From an uncultured Alphaproteobacteria bacterium (GTDB lineage Bacteria; Pseudomonadota; Alphaproteobacteria; HIMB59; GCA-002718135): a stretch of DNA of 64,000 bases. This document shows positions 62,755-64,000 of this stretch, piece after piece. The notes under the pieces were generated by a model. That model saw only the letters and a program-made list of their open reading frames with translations, searched no databases and was not told where the DNA came from. The DNA lies in assembly GCA_902612825.1 (NCBI GenBank), contig CACMET010000007.1:1-64000 (forward strand), in the 5' to 3' direction. The position numbers were made by a program, and so were the translations under genes. Position 1 is the stretch's first letter, and the number at the start of each line of letters is the position of its first letter.

Positions 62755-64000
62755 CTAGTAGAGTCTTTTACTAATCCTTTTAGTCTGTCCGTGACTATAC
62801 ACCCCATCTACGCCACCATCTCTTCCATAACCTGATCTTTTGTAACCACCACCTGGAAGATTATTTCCATCAACAAACCAATCATTTTGCCAAATTATTC
62901 CAGCCTGAATTCTATCAGCAGTCCATTTTGCTTTTTGGTCATCTGAAGTAAATACTCCGGAAGCAAGACCGTATTTTGTTGAATTAGCTATACTTATTGC
63001 TTCTTCTTCATCTTCAAAATCAAATATTGATGTTACAGGGCCAAATATTTCTTCTTGAGCAATTGTTGCATCAACTTTAACATTATCAAAAATAGTTGGT
63101 TGGTAAAAATTACCATCGTCTCTCTCAGCTTTATCCCCGCCTATTGTTAAAGTAGCACCTGATTGTACACCAGATTTTACATAATTTGAAACTCTTTGCA
63201 TTTGATCAGTTGAGATTAAAGGTGTTACTTCCGTTCCATCTTCGTCACCTGCACCTATTTTTAATTTTTGCGTTTTTGCAACAAGCTTTGTCATATACTC
63301 ATCTTTAATTTTTGGATGAACTATAACTCTAGACATTGCCACACATATTTGACCTGCATTTGGTTTAAAAATTCCTTTAACTGTACTGTCTACAGCTTTA
63401 TCAATGTCAGCATCGGGATAGATTATAGCTGCGGACTTTCCTCCTAATTCAAAATGAGTAGGTATAATTCTATCTGCTGTTTCTTTAAGAATTTCTGAAG
63501 CAACTTCAGGTGATCCAGTAAATACAATATAATCACTTCCTGGATGTTGGACTAATTTTCGACCAGTTGTTTCTCCATAACCGTGAAGAATATTTATAAT
63601 TCCTTTTGGAACACCAACATCCTCAAAAATTTGACCATAAAAATTAGACGATATAGGACAAAGTTCAGGAGGTTTTATAACTATGGTATTTCCCACTATC
63701 CAATTCTGCGCAACCATTCCAGAAAATATAGAAACAGGATAATTCCAAGGTACAATTTGAAGCGCAACTCCAAAAGGTTCTAAAACAACATAGTTTAAAG
63801 TATCTTTACCAGATGGAATTAATTTATTTTCTATTTTGTCTGTTAATCCTGCATAAAAATCAAAGGTATCAGCAGCACCTTTGAATTCATCAATACATTG
63901 TTTATTCGTTTTACCATTTTCTTGGCTTAAAAGTTTACCACCTTCTTCTTTTCTTTCTCTTAATTTTTGAGCAATGGCTCTCATCATATTTGATTTATCT
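62755..64000 (-). CDS. Aldehyde dehydrogenase, 5' end beyond the window
   Basis: At least 414 residues of an aldehyde dehydrogenase of the betaine/aminoaldehyde type are present. Catalytic Cys lies in AGQICVAMSRVIV, the general-base Glu in FELGGKSAAII, the cofactor motif in PWNYPVSIF and the end in VDGVYSHGQTKRISKRLY. Alignment with the paralogue at 16111-17544 shows that about 65-70 N-terminal residues are missing; the frame stays open to the window edge (DKSNMMRAIA), so the methionines at 63987/63984 are internal. It is upstream of and co-oriented with the sugar importer operon, 62 bp before it, but may be transcribed separately; a TTGACA overlaps its end at 62749-62754. Confidence 0.9.
   Translation of the reverse strand, partial: DKSNMMRAIAQKLRERKEEGGKLLSQENGKTNKQCIDEFKGAADTFDFYAGLTDKIENKLIPSGKDTLNYVVLEPFGVALQIVPWNYPVSIFSGMVAQNWIVGNTIVIKPPELCPISSNFYGQIFEDVGVPKGIINILHGYGETTGRKLVQHPGSDYIVFTGSPEVASEILKETADRIIPTHFELGGKSAAIIYPDADIDKAVDSTVKGIFKPNAGQICVAMSRVIVHPKIKDEYMTKLVAKTQKLKIGAGDEDGTEVTPLISTDQMQRVSNYVKSGVQSGATLTIGGDKAERDDGNFYQPTIFDNVKVDATIAQEEIFGPVTSIFDFEDEEEAISIANSTKYGLASGVFTSDDQKAKWTADRIQAGIIWQNDWFVDGNNLPGGGYKRSGYGRDGGVDGVYSHGQTKRISKRLY

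Noticed and set aside
1-64000. CRISPR array, tRNA, rRNA, prophage or transposon
   Set aside because: No regularly spaced repeats, tRNA-like cloverleaf, rRNA motifs, integrase or transposase were seen on reading both strands.

Overview
The window is a gene-dense, AT-rich piece (GC near one third by eye) of a streamlined bacterial chromosome. Intergenic gaps are mostly under 100 bp, none exceeds 300 bp, and neighbouring genes often overlap by 1-8 nt. Four-subunit sarcosine oxidase, an AglEFGK/AglR-type alpha-glucoside importer, ThuA/Gfo-Idh pairs, polyamine-type ABC transporters and many sugar dehydrogenases together suggest a free-living marine alphaproteobacterium of low GC (SAR11-like, or more probably the sugar-using HIMB59/AEGEAN-169 type). 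That placement is inference from gene content; there is no rRNA or other phylogenetic marker. I saw no tRNA, rRNA, CRISPR, insertion sequence or phage gene.

Layout. 1-4809: soxBDAG (soxB cut by the window edge) for oxidation of sarcosine to glycine. 4829-10252: a metal-free M24 hydrolase resembling ectoine hydrolase, an uncharacterised two-gene module on the minus strand, an M19-like dipeptidase missing several metal ligands, and an EamA exporter. 10320-21526: a PotABCD-type importer with a FAD oxidoreductase, two aldehyde dehydrogenases, a glutamine-synthetase-like ligase and an iron alcohol dehydrogenase, which looks like gamma-glutamylation-type catabolism of a polyamine or amino alcohol. 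21529-28029: UxaA-family dehydratase, two SDRs, two Gfo/Idh/MocA enzymes and a TauD-type dioxygenase, a sugar/polyol or sugar-acid route. 28026-42787: amino-sugar region with galactokinase, cytoplasmic GH20 hexosaminidase, Gfo/Idh, an ABC importer with tandem duplicated MalG-type permeases but no ATPase, two SIS proteins, NagA, GMC oxidoreductase, a mandelate-racemase-type dehydratase, and a HAD. 42784-45426: glycerate-kinase-like protein, HAD phosphatase, short GlpD. 45621-51416: agl importer (aglE, F, G, K) and divergent LacI regulator with a perfect 16-bp operator. 51434-54146: fatty-acid desaturase, PhyH dioxygenase, PanB-like protein. 54219-58076: a second ATPase-less importer whose permeases carry unusual extra domains. 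58080-64000: Gfo/Idh, a frameshifted thuA, a ribose/fructose-type ABC importer and an aldehyde dehydrogenase cut by the window edge.

How it fits together. This is a catabolic island for small organic solutes: five periplasmic binding proteins feed linked cytoplasmic enzymes. Two of the sugar importers have no ATPase, while the agl ATPase is set apart from its permeases by about 100 bp and has its own strong ribosome-binding site, so it may energise all three. Every one of the five binding-protein genes has a consensus Shine-Dalgarno and is followed within about 35 nt by a strong stem-loop, a simple way to make more binding protein than membrane components. The most unusual items are a DUF11/Ig-like domain embedded in a permease, a permease with no standard start codon well placed for its ribosome-binding site, the thuA frameshift in a 6-base homopolymer, and a structured micro-ORF region downstream of a shortened glpD.
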